Shown here piece after piece: positions 35,842-45,186 of a stretch of DNA of 64,000 nt. The position numbers were made by a program, and so were the translations under genes. Numbering within the stretch: the stretch's first letter is position 1; each line of letters starts with the position of its first letter. The stretch comes from Isoetes taiwanensis (Eukaryota > Streptophyta > Lycopodiopsida > Isoetales > Isoetaceae), in assembly GCA_021234155.1 (NCBI GenBank), contig JAJEKV010000092.1, forward strand, positions 3,294,561-3,358,560, written 5' to 3'. The notes below the pieces were generated by a model that did not search any database, was not told where the DNA came from, and saw only the letters and a list, made by a program, of their open reading frames with translations.

Positions 35842-37137
35842 TTAATCAGGGTCATCCGAAAAGCTCAAAAACCAAGTTTGCATGAAAAGATCAGCTCTAT
35901 TCTCTCTGGTAGGTAAATAGACCTTCGCTTGACCTTGATCAAGTGTTGCTAGAAGTAAAGAGTCAACTACTCCTCCTTGCTTTGGAATCATGATCATATA
36001 TGACGCATATTCAACTCCTTCACATTCAAGTGAATTAAGGTCTCCTCCTTGATCTGGAAATAAAATAGAGTTGAGTGCCATATCAGGTGCTGGAAGTGTT
36101 GGAAGTGCTGTAAGTGCTGGAAGTTTCTGTAATCCGAACAGAAAAATCTGCTGACCAGGTGTTAGAACCTGAGTGCCTCCTTGCATAAATGCCACCAAAG
36201 TATCAGAAATGAATGCCACTTGATGAAGTGTTGCTACATTGTCTGAAAATGGGGAGACGAAAGCCACATCAAGATATCCTAGCTCAATAGCTGAGGTATC
36301 TATTAATCCTTGCTTGGAAGGTGCTAGAATATCAGAAATTGGCATCCATTTATTGGATGCTATCCCATCGTCTGATATCCAGAAAGTAGAAGTGAAATCC
36401 ACTACTTTATGCTTACTAGGAAGAGATAATCTGCTGCCAATGTGCTTTTCCTCCTCATCATGCTCATCCCCATCCATGGTAGATTGAGTCTTTGAATGCC
36501 ATGCTGCAAAGAGAGTGGCATGATTATCTTTACCTGCATCTTGCCTCATCATGATCTCCTCCTTAATAGAAGTGATTGCTTGATGGAAGCCCATATCTTT
36601 GTCTTGCATGAAGCTGCTGCACAAAGAATCAAATGCATTAGGTAATGACCTGAGGAAGAAAAATAGTTGCATCGATTGTGAGATCTGATGCTCTTCTCCA
36701 AAAGCTTCAATCTGCTGGAAGGTGTGCTTCATGTGATCCGAGAACTCGTCAAGACTTTCAGCAGTCTCGTCCCAGCACATATCCATCACCTCTGCATACA
36801 AGTGCCCAATCTTATGGGTCTTTTGGTCATGCTTCTCAATGAGAGCATGCCACAAATCGTGGCTATTCTCTTGCTGGAACTCATCAAGGATAGAGTCAGC
36901 TAAAGAGAGCCCAATATATGCCATTGCCTTGTCATCTCGGCACTGCCAAGCATGCAAATCAGCAATATTCTTAGCATCCGGTACAGGTTCTTGGCCATTG
37001 ACAATTCCCCAAACTCCTTCATCCTTGAGAATGAAGATCATTCCGCTTTTCCATTGCTGGAAACCTGTGCCGTCAAAGATTTGAATCGCATGACCGCCAG
37101 GGAAGGTAATCTGGTTGTAGCTTGCATCCTTCTCCAT
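35842..37137 (-). CDS. gag: Copia-type gag polyprotein (UBN2-like), 431 aa, intact
   Basis: The only gene of the LTR element. By family knowledge, gag forms the cytoplasmic virus-like particle that packages retrotransposon RNA. The N-terminus has the typical FDGTGFQQWK (residues 21-30), and NSHDLWHALIEKH (91-103) and HLYAEVMDM (112-120) continue the UBN2/gag_2 fold to about residue 200. No CCHC zinc knuckle follows. Residues 252-268 (TFWISDDGIASNKWM) look like a relic of the Copia protease start, with the catalytic D-S-G replaced. The last 160 residues match nothing I recognise and are rich in LP and QGG. The frame has no stop or frameshift over 1.3 kb, unlike nearly all other gene-like sequence nearby, which points to recent insertion or selection. 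The start is the first Met after the leader, 38 bp downstream of the primer-binding site. Confidence 0.88.
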   Translation of the reverse strand: MEKDASYNQITFPGGHAIQIFDGTGFQQWKSGMIFILKDEGVWGIVNGQEPVPDAKNIADLHAWQCRDDKAMAYIGLSLADSILDEFQQENSHDLWHALIEKHDQKTHKIGHLYAEVMDMCWDETAESLDEFSDHMKHTFQQIEAFGEEHQISQSMQLFFFLRSLPNAFDSLCSSFMQDKDMGFHQAITSIKEEIMMRQDAGKDNHATLFAAWHSKTQSTMDGDEHDEEEKHIGSRLSLPSKHKVVDFTSTFWISDDGIASNKWMPISDILAPSKQGLIDTSAIELGYLDVAFVSPFSDNVATLHQVAFISDTLVAFMQGGTQVLTPGQQIFLFGLQKLPALTALPTLPAPDMALNSILFPDQGGDLNSLECEGVEYASYMIMIPKQGGVVDSLLLATLDQGQAKVYLPTRENRADLFMQTWFLSFSDDPD

Positions 37138-37175
37138 TGCTGTGTTGATCTTGAATCAATCTCAGCACACCTAGT

Positions 37176-37187
37176 GCTCTGATACCA
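37176..37187 (-). other. Primer-binding site for initiator tRNA-Met
   Basis: Minus strand TGGTATCAGAGC lies directly against the 5' LTR end, the standard plant LTR-retrotransposon priming site. It fixes the element's orientation. Confidence 0.93.
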
Positions 37188-37526
37188 TGTCAAGGTTGCA
37201 CCAAGAAAGGGAGAGAAGGGGATGCACACCAATATCCGAGAGCGCAAGCTCCCAAAACAAAGGCAAAAATGGAATTGTATTCAATGTTGTATGTCAATAC
37301 ATGAAGTACAATGATATAGACAAAACGGTGATACTAAGAATAGTATTAGCCGTTCAACCACCGCCCACTAATAACAGCCGTTACTTAGTTAGGTCGGTGC
37401 TCAGTGCTGATAAGGTGCTGATTGTGTTCAGTTCAGCACTTTCTCAGCACCACTGTGCTGAGTGCTGAGTTGCTGCTTCAGCACGTCTAGCAAGATGGTG
37501 GTCTCGATATCACATATATCTTGACA
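37188..37526 (-). repeat. 5' LTR of the gag-only element
   Basis: This LTR is 339 bp. Its variable patch (37403-37483) is full of CAGCA and TGCTG words, where the partner LTR has CGA, CCG, CAAGA or CAAAGA. Confidence 0.92.
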
Positions 37527-37786
37527 AGATAGACTAGTCATATGATTTGTTGGGAGCACATGGATGATCTCCAACGCATTGTCATGATTTGTGGATCCAT
37601 AAGCCAAGACAATGTCCATATTGTCAGATTTCAAATCGTCAAATGAACCTAAGCAATGGCCAAAATGTGTAGGTACATGGAAAGCATCCCATTTGTAGTT
37701 CTACTCATGGATGAGGAGTACCAAAGCATTCAACTTGCACAGCAGACTATTGTGGCGGGCTGAGATACATTTCTTTTGCGTGGCAT

Positions 37787-37838
37787 CTCCCTTTGTTTAA
37801 TGTCCTTCAAAAAAAAAAAAAAAAACCTCCCTTTGTTT
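37787..37838 (+). mobile_element. Minimal LINE insertion (28 bp) with 12-bp target duplication
   Basis: CTCCCTTTGTTT occurs at 37787-37798 and again at 37827-37838. Between the copies lies only AATGTCCTTC plus a poly(A) run. The TGTCCTTC-poly(A) end resembles TGTCGTCCTTC-poly(A) at the 3' end of the LINE at 38621-40730. This is best read as target-primed insertion that stopped after copying about ten template bases. Confidence 0.7.
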
Positions 37839-38602
37839 GATGGACATTTATTTTAACTTAGAAAATGTTTGAAGTATTGTGGCCTTGTGCATATCAAACT
37901 ATCAACATTGTTAAGAGACTGTCAAACCTGTCAAATTGCACCTTGTTCTAATACAACAATTCTTTATCACATACTTGGCAAAAGTTAGCTATGTACATGT
38001 CCAAAGTTTCATCATATTGTTAGTTCACAATCAAATTGCCAAGAGACTTGAAATTGTTTTCGGAATACATTTAAGGCAACATATAAATTGTCGAATACGC
38101 GACTTTATGCATTGGTAAGCTCGATTAACAAGGATGACTATATTGTTTTTGCAGCTCACCTACTCACTTTTGCAGAGCTTATGCTGCAACAAGGGGTTTG
38201 TCTTCCAGAGGCTCAGGACTCTCAAATTTTTTTTATGCTGGAGCTGGACCTCTACCAGGTTAGGCATATAACTCGACCATTTGTAAGGCACTTTAGCTCA
38301 TTACCTTGTTCCAATTCTAACACCAGAACGATAAATGATGTGAGGGTTGATAATGGTTATTGTGCTTGCTTTGACAGACTTGCTCGCAACCAATTTGCCA
38401 ATTAAATATAGTGAAAGTATTGACCTAAATGGTAATTTCACATCTGCATCTACACTGCATTTTGTACTAACGGCTTCATCATTAAGAATTGAGTAACTCT
38501 CTTGTAAGAAGTAGAAGAAAAGCGGCTTCAGTGAAGCGACATAACTAGATGTTCCTTGGCTGGTCCACAAATCGGCTAGCCTAGCAAATTCCTGATGAGT
38601 TC
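37839..38602. other. Intergenic DNA, nothing recognised
   Basis: An open frame at 38088-38405 (plus) has no family resemblance that I can name. No other feature is seen before the target duplication of the downstream LINE. Confidence 0.35.
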
Positions 38603-38620
38603 AATATTTCTAGTATTCTT

Positions 38621-40730
38621 GGAGAAGTGTCTTCTTGCGCTTGGGTTTGGGGAGTCTTTCACAAGGAATGTCATGAAGCTCCATACATCAGCCAGATCTA
38701 CTGTCCTTTTCCAGGGCGAGCCATCTGATATTTTTGTAGTGGGTAGAGGAATTCGGCAAAGTTGTCCCTTAGCACCCTTGCTTTTCACAATTGTGGCAGA
38801 AGTATTATCCCAGCTCTTCTCCGTGGCTACCCAAGATGGCGTTATTCAAGGCCTCCCAATGGACGATGGTTCTCAAGAGGTATGTAACCAATATGCCGAT
38901 GACACTGTTTTGTTCCCAATTGCCAAGGCTGAGAATCTTCGTAATGCTAAGCTATTATTAGACACATTCTCCTTAGCATCAGGAGTTCTTGTAGGGTGGC
39001 AAAAATGTACAGCTTTGTGGACGTTGGACAGTCCCATCCCTCCCTGTATTTTGGAAAGAAGGAAGGAAGGAAGGAAGGAAGGAAGGAAGGTATTTTTATC
39101 GTCCTTGGAGGCCAATGGACTATGCATGGAAGATTCTTCTGCATGGCAATACCACAAAGTTGCTTGGTATCCCAGTTGGAATTCATGTCTCTGCTTCAGG
39201 TGCTTGGGATGAAATCATTAGTGGGTTGCAAAAGCACTTGTTTTGGTGGAATACAGCTAAACTGTCCATGCCCGGTAGAATCACTGTGGCTAAATGTGTT
39301 CTTAGTAATACTCATGTCTACATGGCGTCTGCTCTATTAGCTCTGCAGTGTAAGCTGGAGGAGATTGTGCGTATCGTCAGAAATTTTATTTGGGGTGGAA
39401 ATGAGTTAGGAGCAGTGGTCAAGGTAGCTTGGGCGAAATGCACTAGACCTAAGACAGCTGGTGGTCTTGGTATGTTGGATTTTCACCTCCAAAGCAAGGT
39501 GATGATATCAAATTTTATTTGGAGTATTTTCATTCGTAAAGATGATTCTCCTGGCCTGAGGTTGTTGGTGCAGTCGATTCAACATTGTCTCCCATTTCAT
39601 AAGGCCACCATTAAGCCCCTCCTTCCTTGGACTTTGCTTTATCATATGCATCCGTATCCTAATGCTTCTCCTTTTCTAAAGGGGTTCCTTGCTGCGTGGG
39701 ACACTGTCAGGTCTCTTTTCCATATTAATCTTGAGGCATGTCTTCAGTTGTCCACTCCATGCTGGTGGATTCCTTTGCAGGACACTCCAGAGAATGTACC
39801 TCTATGTGTGTTTGTTCATCCAAAGATACAAAGACGATGGATAGCAGCTGGTATAAGCACTATTGCAGCTTGGTATGAGTCTGGTCATCTCATGTCATGG
39901 GAAGCATTTAGAACAAAGTTCTTGTTGTACAGATGGGACAGGGTAATCTGGAATCATATTGCTGCATTGTTGCCACAGGATTCTGGTCCACAGATTGAGG
40001 TAGTCGTATGGGGTTGCCATCAGGATATCCAGCCAGGGCGGTTTGTGTCTTATGAAATCCTGCCTCCATCGAATAGGTGGCATCTTCAGGTCCCTCAGCC
40101 ACAATGGAAAAGTGTTTGGATATGGGTATGGGATAAGCTGCTTCATCCCAAAGTAGTAGTTTTGTGGTGGCAAGTGATCCATAGATGCCTCGAGTCAGTC
40201 AAAGGTTAGTCCATAAAATGGATAATCGGATCTCGAGCTCGTCCTTTATGCCAAACAAAGGGTTGAGAGTATTGAGCATTGTTTTTCTTGTGTGAGCGGC
40301 CGGGGCATGGTCTTGGTTGTTGACCCTATTTGGCACGTCTCGATCTAGCCAAACAAATTTTGCTTGCTATCTATCCCGATGCTTGGCTCAAACTACTTTA
40401 AACGAGCTTTTCATCTCGCATGTGGTCGGGCTTTTATGGTCAATCCGGAAGAGAAGGAGGTTGTTTATCTTTAAGGGCGTGATCTTTGCAGATGAGATTG
40501 TTCTTGATTGAAGCAAAATAAAATTGTTATGGCTTACAATTGTTCTTCTTTTGATCAAGAGAAGAAAGTACTGATCCGACACGCTTACCTTCAGATTCAT
40601 TCTTTTGCATAGGCAGGTGGTTGTGCTCAGTTGGATCGGTTTGTCCACTGGGGTTATAATCCTGTCTTTGCATTTTATGTTTCTCTAGTTTTTAGTTGGT
40701 GAATAAAGCTTGTCGTCCTTCAAAAAAAAA
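38621..40730 (+). mobile_element. 5'-truncated LINE with poly(A) tail and 18-bp target duplication
   Basis: The target duplication AATATTTCTAGTATTCTT is present at 38603-38620 and 40731-40748. The insertion starts inside the reverse transcriptase with LEKCLLALGF. It continues with motif B (GIRQSCPLAPLLF), the catalytic YADD (about 38895-38906) and KCTALW near 39010. After a frame change at a GGAA microsatellite, the frame 39115-40209 carries KLLGIPVG, FIWGG, GGLGMLDF and a Trp-rich C-terminus with WWQVIHRCL, typical of plant LINE ORF2 ends. The 3' end is GAATAAAGCTTGTCGTCCTTC plus poly(A). Apart from the microsatellite interruption the frames are long, so the insertion is fairly young. It cannot move by itself because endonuclease and the RT start are missing. 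Confidence 0.92.
39057..39112 (-). mobile_element. Nested LINE 3'-end stub inside LINE ORF2
   Basis: Within the RT coding sequence of the truncated LINE, GGAA repeats run into TATTTTTATCGTCC and TTGGAGGCC. This is the reverse complement of the (TTCC)n-tailed LINE 3' end seen at 12.25 kb. It adds KEGR-type residues and changes the reading frame between KCTALW and KLLGIPVG. It is best explained as an insertion of the microsatellite-tailed LINE lineage, truncated to about 30 bp, into the poly(A)-tailed lineage. Confidence 0.62.
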
Positions 40731-40760
40731 AATATTTCTAGTATTCTTTCACCATGTGCT

Positions 40761-42545
40761 AATATGTAGCAAAATAATAGGGGGTTCCAAGGGGATTTGA
40801 TATGGATGTAAAAAATAACAATTCCTGAAACCATAGACCATATATCCCTAAAACAATTGAATGGGTTGTTATAAATAGATTTAAGATAAAAAATAATCCA
40901 ATTAGCTCCGCATTGAGACAGGGAGATGGATTCGGGAGCCGCGTGAGGACAGAGTCTGTCAGTGCTGTCAACAGGGCGCCATTGAGGATGAAAGTCACGC
41001 CCTCCAGGCATGTCCGGCGTACGGGCATATCCGGGCTCGGTATGCTCGGTTAGTTGTGCCCCATCAGGCCTTGTATGAGCTACTGAGCACGGCCTCTGTA
41101 GGCTTGTTGGGATCGTACCTCAGCTGTACTTGTGATTATGTATATAACTGTGCAGTATGTCAGCATCCTTATTGCTACTAAGGTTTTTCCTCAAAACCCT
41201 TGGTGCGGGGTTTTTAATCACGGTAGTAATCGCTGCTTGCTCTCTCTCTTTGTACTTGGGTCCCATAGGCCAGTTGGTCTCCGTGGACGATAAAATCATA
41301 TTCTATTCTATTCTATTCTTATTAGGAATAGAATAGAATAGTTTTTTAGCGACAACGAGTTATTTTAGTAGAGGTTCGAGCTCCTGTATTTCATATTCTA
41401 AAATCTTAGGCAAAGAACTATAGAGTTTCGATATTCCCTCAATACCTTAGGCGAAATCGTATTTCATATTTCAAAATCATAGGCGCCTCCAATCATAAAT
41501 GACTATAACCGAAACGAGAGGTGCTCACAGGCCCCAACATGTAGCAAAATAATAGGGGGTTCCAAGGAGATTTGATATGGATGTAAAAAATAACAATTCC
41601 TGAAACCATAGACCATATATCCCTAAAACAATTGAATGGGTTGTTATAAAATAAAAAAAAAAAAAAAACATAGACTTAAGATAAAAAATAATCAAATTAG
41701 CTCACTGGATATATTCGTTAAAGTAGTCTTATTAGGACAATGAGTTATTTTGGTCGAGGTTCGAGCTCTCGTATTTCATATTCTAAAATCTTAGGCAAAG
41801 AAGTATAGAGTTTCGATATTCCCTCAATACTTTAGGCGAAATCGTATTTCATATTTCAAAATCATAGGCGCCTCCAATACCTTAGGCGAAATCATATTTC
41901 ATATTTCAAAATCATAGGCGCCTCCAATCATAAATGACTATAAACGAAACGAGAGGTGCTCACAGGTACCAACATACGATCTGGGCCGTAGGATAGACGA
42001 ATTCGACGACTGTGGTAGTCCAGGGTGCACTTCGTTTAGAATATGTAGCAAAATAACAGGGGTTCCAAGGGGATTTGATATGGATGTAAAAATAACAATT
42101 CCTGAAACCATAGACCATATATCCCTAAAACAATTGAATGGGTTGTTATAAAAAAAAAAACATAGATTTAAAATAAAAAATAATCAAATTAGCTCACTGG
42201 ATATATTGATTAAAGTAGTCTTATAAAGACAATGAGTTATTTTGGTCGAGGTTCGAGCTCTCGTATTTCATATTCTAAAATCTTAGGCAAAGAAGTATAG
42301 AGTTTCGATATTCCCTCAATACCTTAGGCGAAATCGTTTTTCATATTTCAAAATCATAGGTGCCTCCAATCATAAATGACTATAAACGAAACGAGAGGTG
42401 CTCATAGGCCCCAACATACGATCTGAGCCGTAGGATCGACGAATCCGACGACTGTGGTAGTCTAGGATGCAGCCCCAACGTACGATCTGGGCCATAGGAT
42501 CGACGAATCCAACGACTGTGGTAGTCCAGGGTGCACTTCGTTTAG
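40761..42545 (+). repeat. Tandem array of tRNA-headed (SINE-like) repeat units
   Basis: About three units of 450-500 bp follow each other. Each complete unit has an A-box-like TTAGCTCACTGG (41697-41708, 42189-42200) and about 50 bp later a B-box-like GAGGTTCGAGCTC (41756-41768, 42248-42260). It then has TAGGCGAAATCGTATTTC, CGAAACGAGAGGTGCTCA, the ACGATCTGGGCC head, and an A-run near AATGGGTTGTTATAAAA. The first unit is interrupted by a LINE end (40908-41352). The last unit has a doubled ACGATCTG segment (42411-42540), also seen at 53666-53785. Pol III boxes and A-runs suggest a tRNA-derived SINE. No protein is encoded. Confidence 0.75.
40908..41352 (+). mobile_element. LINE C-terminal/3' end inserted in tRNA-headed repeat, TTCTA-type tail
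   Basis: An open segment from 40908 reads RIETGRWIREPREDRVCQCC and then EDESHALQACPAY. This is the C-terminal Cys-Cys-His-Cys region of a plant LINE ORF2. It is followed by the 3' UTR and the terminal GGTCTCCGTGGACGATAAAA, then TTCTA repeats. Right after comes an inverted (GAATA)n GTTTTTTAGCG, the start of a second LINE end in opposite orientation, before the repeat resumes at about 41353. About 20 bp of the host repeat between TTAGCTC and TCTTATTAG are missing. Confidence 0.8.
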
Positions 42546-42686
42546 AATATGTAGCACAATAACAGGGGGTTGTTTTTGTATTTTTATACTTTTTTCCCTA
42601 AGGTTTTTATATGATTTGGTGGTGTAATCTCGTGAATGTACTAATGCGTACATCTAGAGTGCGCATACAATTTCATGTTTTTTTTT

Positions 42687-42886
42687 GGGAAAAACTACAA
42701 AATACCCCTAACTTTTTGCAAAATTCACAGTATACCCCTAACTTTCTAAAAATTCACAAAAAGCCCCTACAAATTCACAAAATGCCCCTAAAAACCTATA
42801 CATTAGGGGCATTTCATGAATTTTTAGAAAGTTAGGGGTATACTGTGAATTTTGCAAAAAGTTAGGGGTATTTTGTAGTTTTTCCC
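42687..42886. mobile_element. Foldback element with 70-bp inverted arms
   Basis: GGGAAAAACTACAAAATACC begins an arm (42687-42756) that is repeated as its reverse complement at 42817-42886, with a 60-bp loop. Both ends abut a T-run of about eight bases, a possible target duplication. The interior consists of a short unit on the theme ATTCACARWATRCCCCTA repeated about four times. It is a MITE-like palindrome without coding capacity. Confidence 0.85.
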
Positions 42887-43546
42887 TTTTTTTTAATGGC
42901 AATTGCCAATGGTTTGACCCCATGCTAAAAAAAAATCCCAAAAAAAAAACAAAAAACCAATATCTAGAGGCATGCAGGGCTCGATAGCTTAACTTTAGGG
43001 TTTATTTTTGCTTGGTCGGTCGGAAGGCATGGAAGGCATCTGGGCTTCCTCGATTTGCAGTCATCCAAATCGGCCAGAGTTATAGTTTTGCCAGAGTTAT
43101 AGTTCAAGATGCAAGTTGCAGATTTCGTTTCTAGCATTAGTTCTGATTCAGAAAAGCTCTCAAACAGCTCTGTTCTATCATCTTTTTGAGCCGGAATCCA
43201 CATCATGTTGTAGGAGTTTGCTCTTTCTTTAACAGTGGTCCATGAAGCCATTGCAGAGAGTAATCACGTTTTACGTTTCAGGCTCTGGTGAGGCTCTCAT
43301 TTCTGGCGACCAGGGCTTCCAGTTCATGCAAGGAGGTTGCTGATTCTAGTTCATGGCTTACAATACAAGTTCCGAAATGGCTAGGAGAGCAAACGAGTAT
43401 GACTGATTATGTCTAAATGGCAAATTTGTACAGAATGTTAGAACTGTGTTTAAATGTGATTTAGGCTCACAAGTTTCTGACATTCCGTTTCATGCAATCT
43501 ATTTCTGGAACCTTCAGATTATATTTTTGTGCTGGAATGTTGGCAG
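42887..43546. other. Intergenic DNA, nothing recognised
   Basis: A-rich sequence and unassigned DNA precede the FHA exon. No upstream exon of that gene could be found here. Confidence 0.35.
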
Positions 43547-43796
43547 ATTATGCAATCATTGTTCAATCAGATAAGTCTATATCACGTATTCATGCCGAGA
43601 TTCAAGTCCCATCATCCACACCATTTCGTTTGCAACAGCCAACACCGACTCCAATTTTAAAGGATTTGTCAAAGTTGGGCACCTTCGTCAACAAGGATGT
43701 TGGGAACAACAAGCCCATATTCTCTTTCCCGAACAAGGAAACTCACTTACAGAATGGTGGTTATATAACATTTGGGACCGCTAATGCGACATTCAG
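43547..43796 (+). pseudogene. NBS1-like FHA-domain exon (isolated)
   Basis: A 250-bp open exon lies between a TTGGCAG acceptor and a CAG|GTTAAT donor. It encodes an FHA-type fold: SISRIHAEIQ (the phosphothreonine-binding S..H), ILKDLSKLGTFVNKDVG and LQNGGYITFGTANATFR. The spacing and wording match the N-terminal FHA domain of plant NBS1, the MRN-complex DNA-damage sensor, better than other FHA proteins. A possible next exon at 43867 (VHNLFSTYS, MKEIYPYAAIWTT) could be a decayed start of the BRCT domain but soon ends. The first exon and the rest of the gene are absent, so I treat it as a fragment. A functional gene with very long introns cannot be excluded. Confidence 0.6.
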
Positions 43797-44631
43797 GTTA
43801 ATGCATCTTATATTTTACATGATGTCACATTAGTAATTTGATAATGTCCATGTGGGGTGTTGGCAGGTGCATAATCTCTTCAGTACATACTCCACTCCAT
43901 GTCCAACGATAGTGAATGGCATGAAAGAGATTTACCCATATGCTGCTATATGGACGACCATGTGCATAACAGTCATCTCTGGTTCTGCTAAAATATGGAG
44001 TCCCTATGCTTCTTGAAGTCCCTATTGCTTGAGCAGCCCATGTTCTGGAACGTTTGATATGAAAGAGTTTGATACAAAAGAATTGGCAGTTTTTTTGTTC
44101 GGGTGGGTGGCTTAGGTTTCGTCACAACCTGACAGAAACAAAAGAAAATTTCATGGAATTTTAGGGTTCTTGGGCGATTGAAGAAACCCTGCTGTGAGCA
44201 ATCACTGAAGAAAACCTGCTGTGAGAGATCTATTAAAGCTGCTTCACGGGTTATCAGATCTGTCCTATTATTTCTTTGGAGCAATCCCTTGCTCTGTATC
44301 TGTTAGCATCCTCTCCTATCATTCATCCCCTAATTACTTTTGTTGATATTTCAGATGACAAATCCTGATTCTGTAGAGGCGGTTGCAGAAGCCGAAATAC
44401 ATGGCAGAAGAATTCCGATTCTGTAGAGACGGTTCAGAAGTTGTAGTTGTAGAAGTTGTAGTTGTGTTGATTCGAGATGCTGCTTGTCCATTCTGCAACC
44501 TCCTTTACATAAGTCGAAGTTGTTACAGGTATTATATTATATGTTGATAAATAACTTCTTTTCTTGTTTGCATTGGGAGTTAGCCCAATAACAATAATGA
44601 AATTAGTTATTACTGTATGCAGGACCAACAG
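43797..44631. other. Intergenic DNA, nothing certain
   Basis: Contains the doubtful second NBS1 exon near 43867-44015 and a short repetition of AGTTGTAGTTGTAGAAGTTGTAG at about 44437-44466. No other feature is supported. Confidence 0.35.
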
Positions 44632-45186
44632 CATTAGAGGTAATTTGAGATCTCATTTTGTCCCATTAAGGGATGCTTAAAAAGCCACATCAGCTTTTTA
44701 AACTGTCCAATAAGAGAAGAGCTTCAGTGTATTTTATTCTAGTATTATGTGGCAGCAGTAATTAATGCAGTTCTAACTAACTTTTGCAGTGTCATTTTTC
44801 TACTATAACTTTTGATCAAAAACTCCGATTCGAACACTATTTGTGGCAATGGATTCGTCTCCTCAAGATCTTTCTAATGACAACCCATTGTTATATCTTT
44901 TGGGATGTAAATATATAAGAAAAGAGCAAAAAACCATATTTTTTAAGGTTAACACATATGGCTTGTATTGAAATACATCATAACCATATATCACTTGAAA
45001 GATCTTTTCATTCTGCATCTAATGCAACAAACGCCGCAGCATTTTCATGAGTAGATCAAAAGTTATAGGGAAAAAACGACAGCAATGAAGTTGTTAATGC
45101 TGCATTAATTGCAGTTTGATGTAGAGTACTCATTCTATTGGAGGATTCTTATGGGGACAAAAGGAGATCTCAAATTACCTCTAATG
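44632..45186. mobile_element. Foldback/MITE-like element with about 39-bp inverted ends
   Basis: TAGAGGTAATTTGAGATCTC near the left end (44632-44670) is matched by GAGATCTCAAATTACCTCTA at the right end (45148-45186), about 36 of 39 positions. Weaker inverted similarity continues inward (TATAACTTTTGATC, AAGATCTTTC on opposite strands), so most of the 555-bp element folds back. A TA dinucleotide flanks both ends, which would suit a Tc1/mariner (Stowaway-like) origin. Its right end forms the first codons of the frame leading into the UGT pseudogene. Confidence 0.75.

Larger units (their letters stand above)
35415..37526 (-). mobile_element. Gag-only Copia-like LTR retrotransposon (TR-GAG type)
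   Basis: Two direct LTRs flank an internal region of only about 1.43 kb. Both begin TGTCAAGG and end CTTGACA on the plus strand. On the minus strand the order is 5' LTR (37526-37188), a primer-binding site complementary to initiator tRNA-Met directly next to it, one gag reading frame, a GGAGGAG-type purine tract next to 35760, and the 3' LTR (35759-35415). No protease, integrase or reverse transcriptase is present. It is thus non-autonomous and would depend on pol functions from another Copia element. No matching target duplication is evident (flanks TAGGT and AGATA), so one end may have been altered by recombination or deletion. Confidence 0.9.

Noticed and set aside
37038-37247. Minus-strand frame across the 5' LTR/primer-site junction
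   Set aside because: It overlaps the gag start in another frame and crosses the LTR boundary; no support.
35393-37468. Repeated 80-90 codon frames beginning in the two LTRs
   Set aside because: Both are the LTR itself read in the sense opposite to the element; the duplication is explained by the LTRs.
38873-39186. Minus-strand frames with poly-Ser/Pro-Phe text in the LINE
   Set aside because: Antisense translation of the GGAA microsatellite inside the reverse transcriptase gene.
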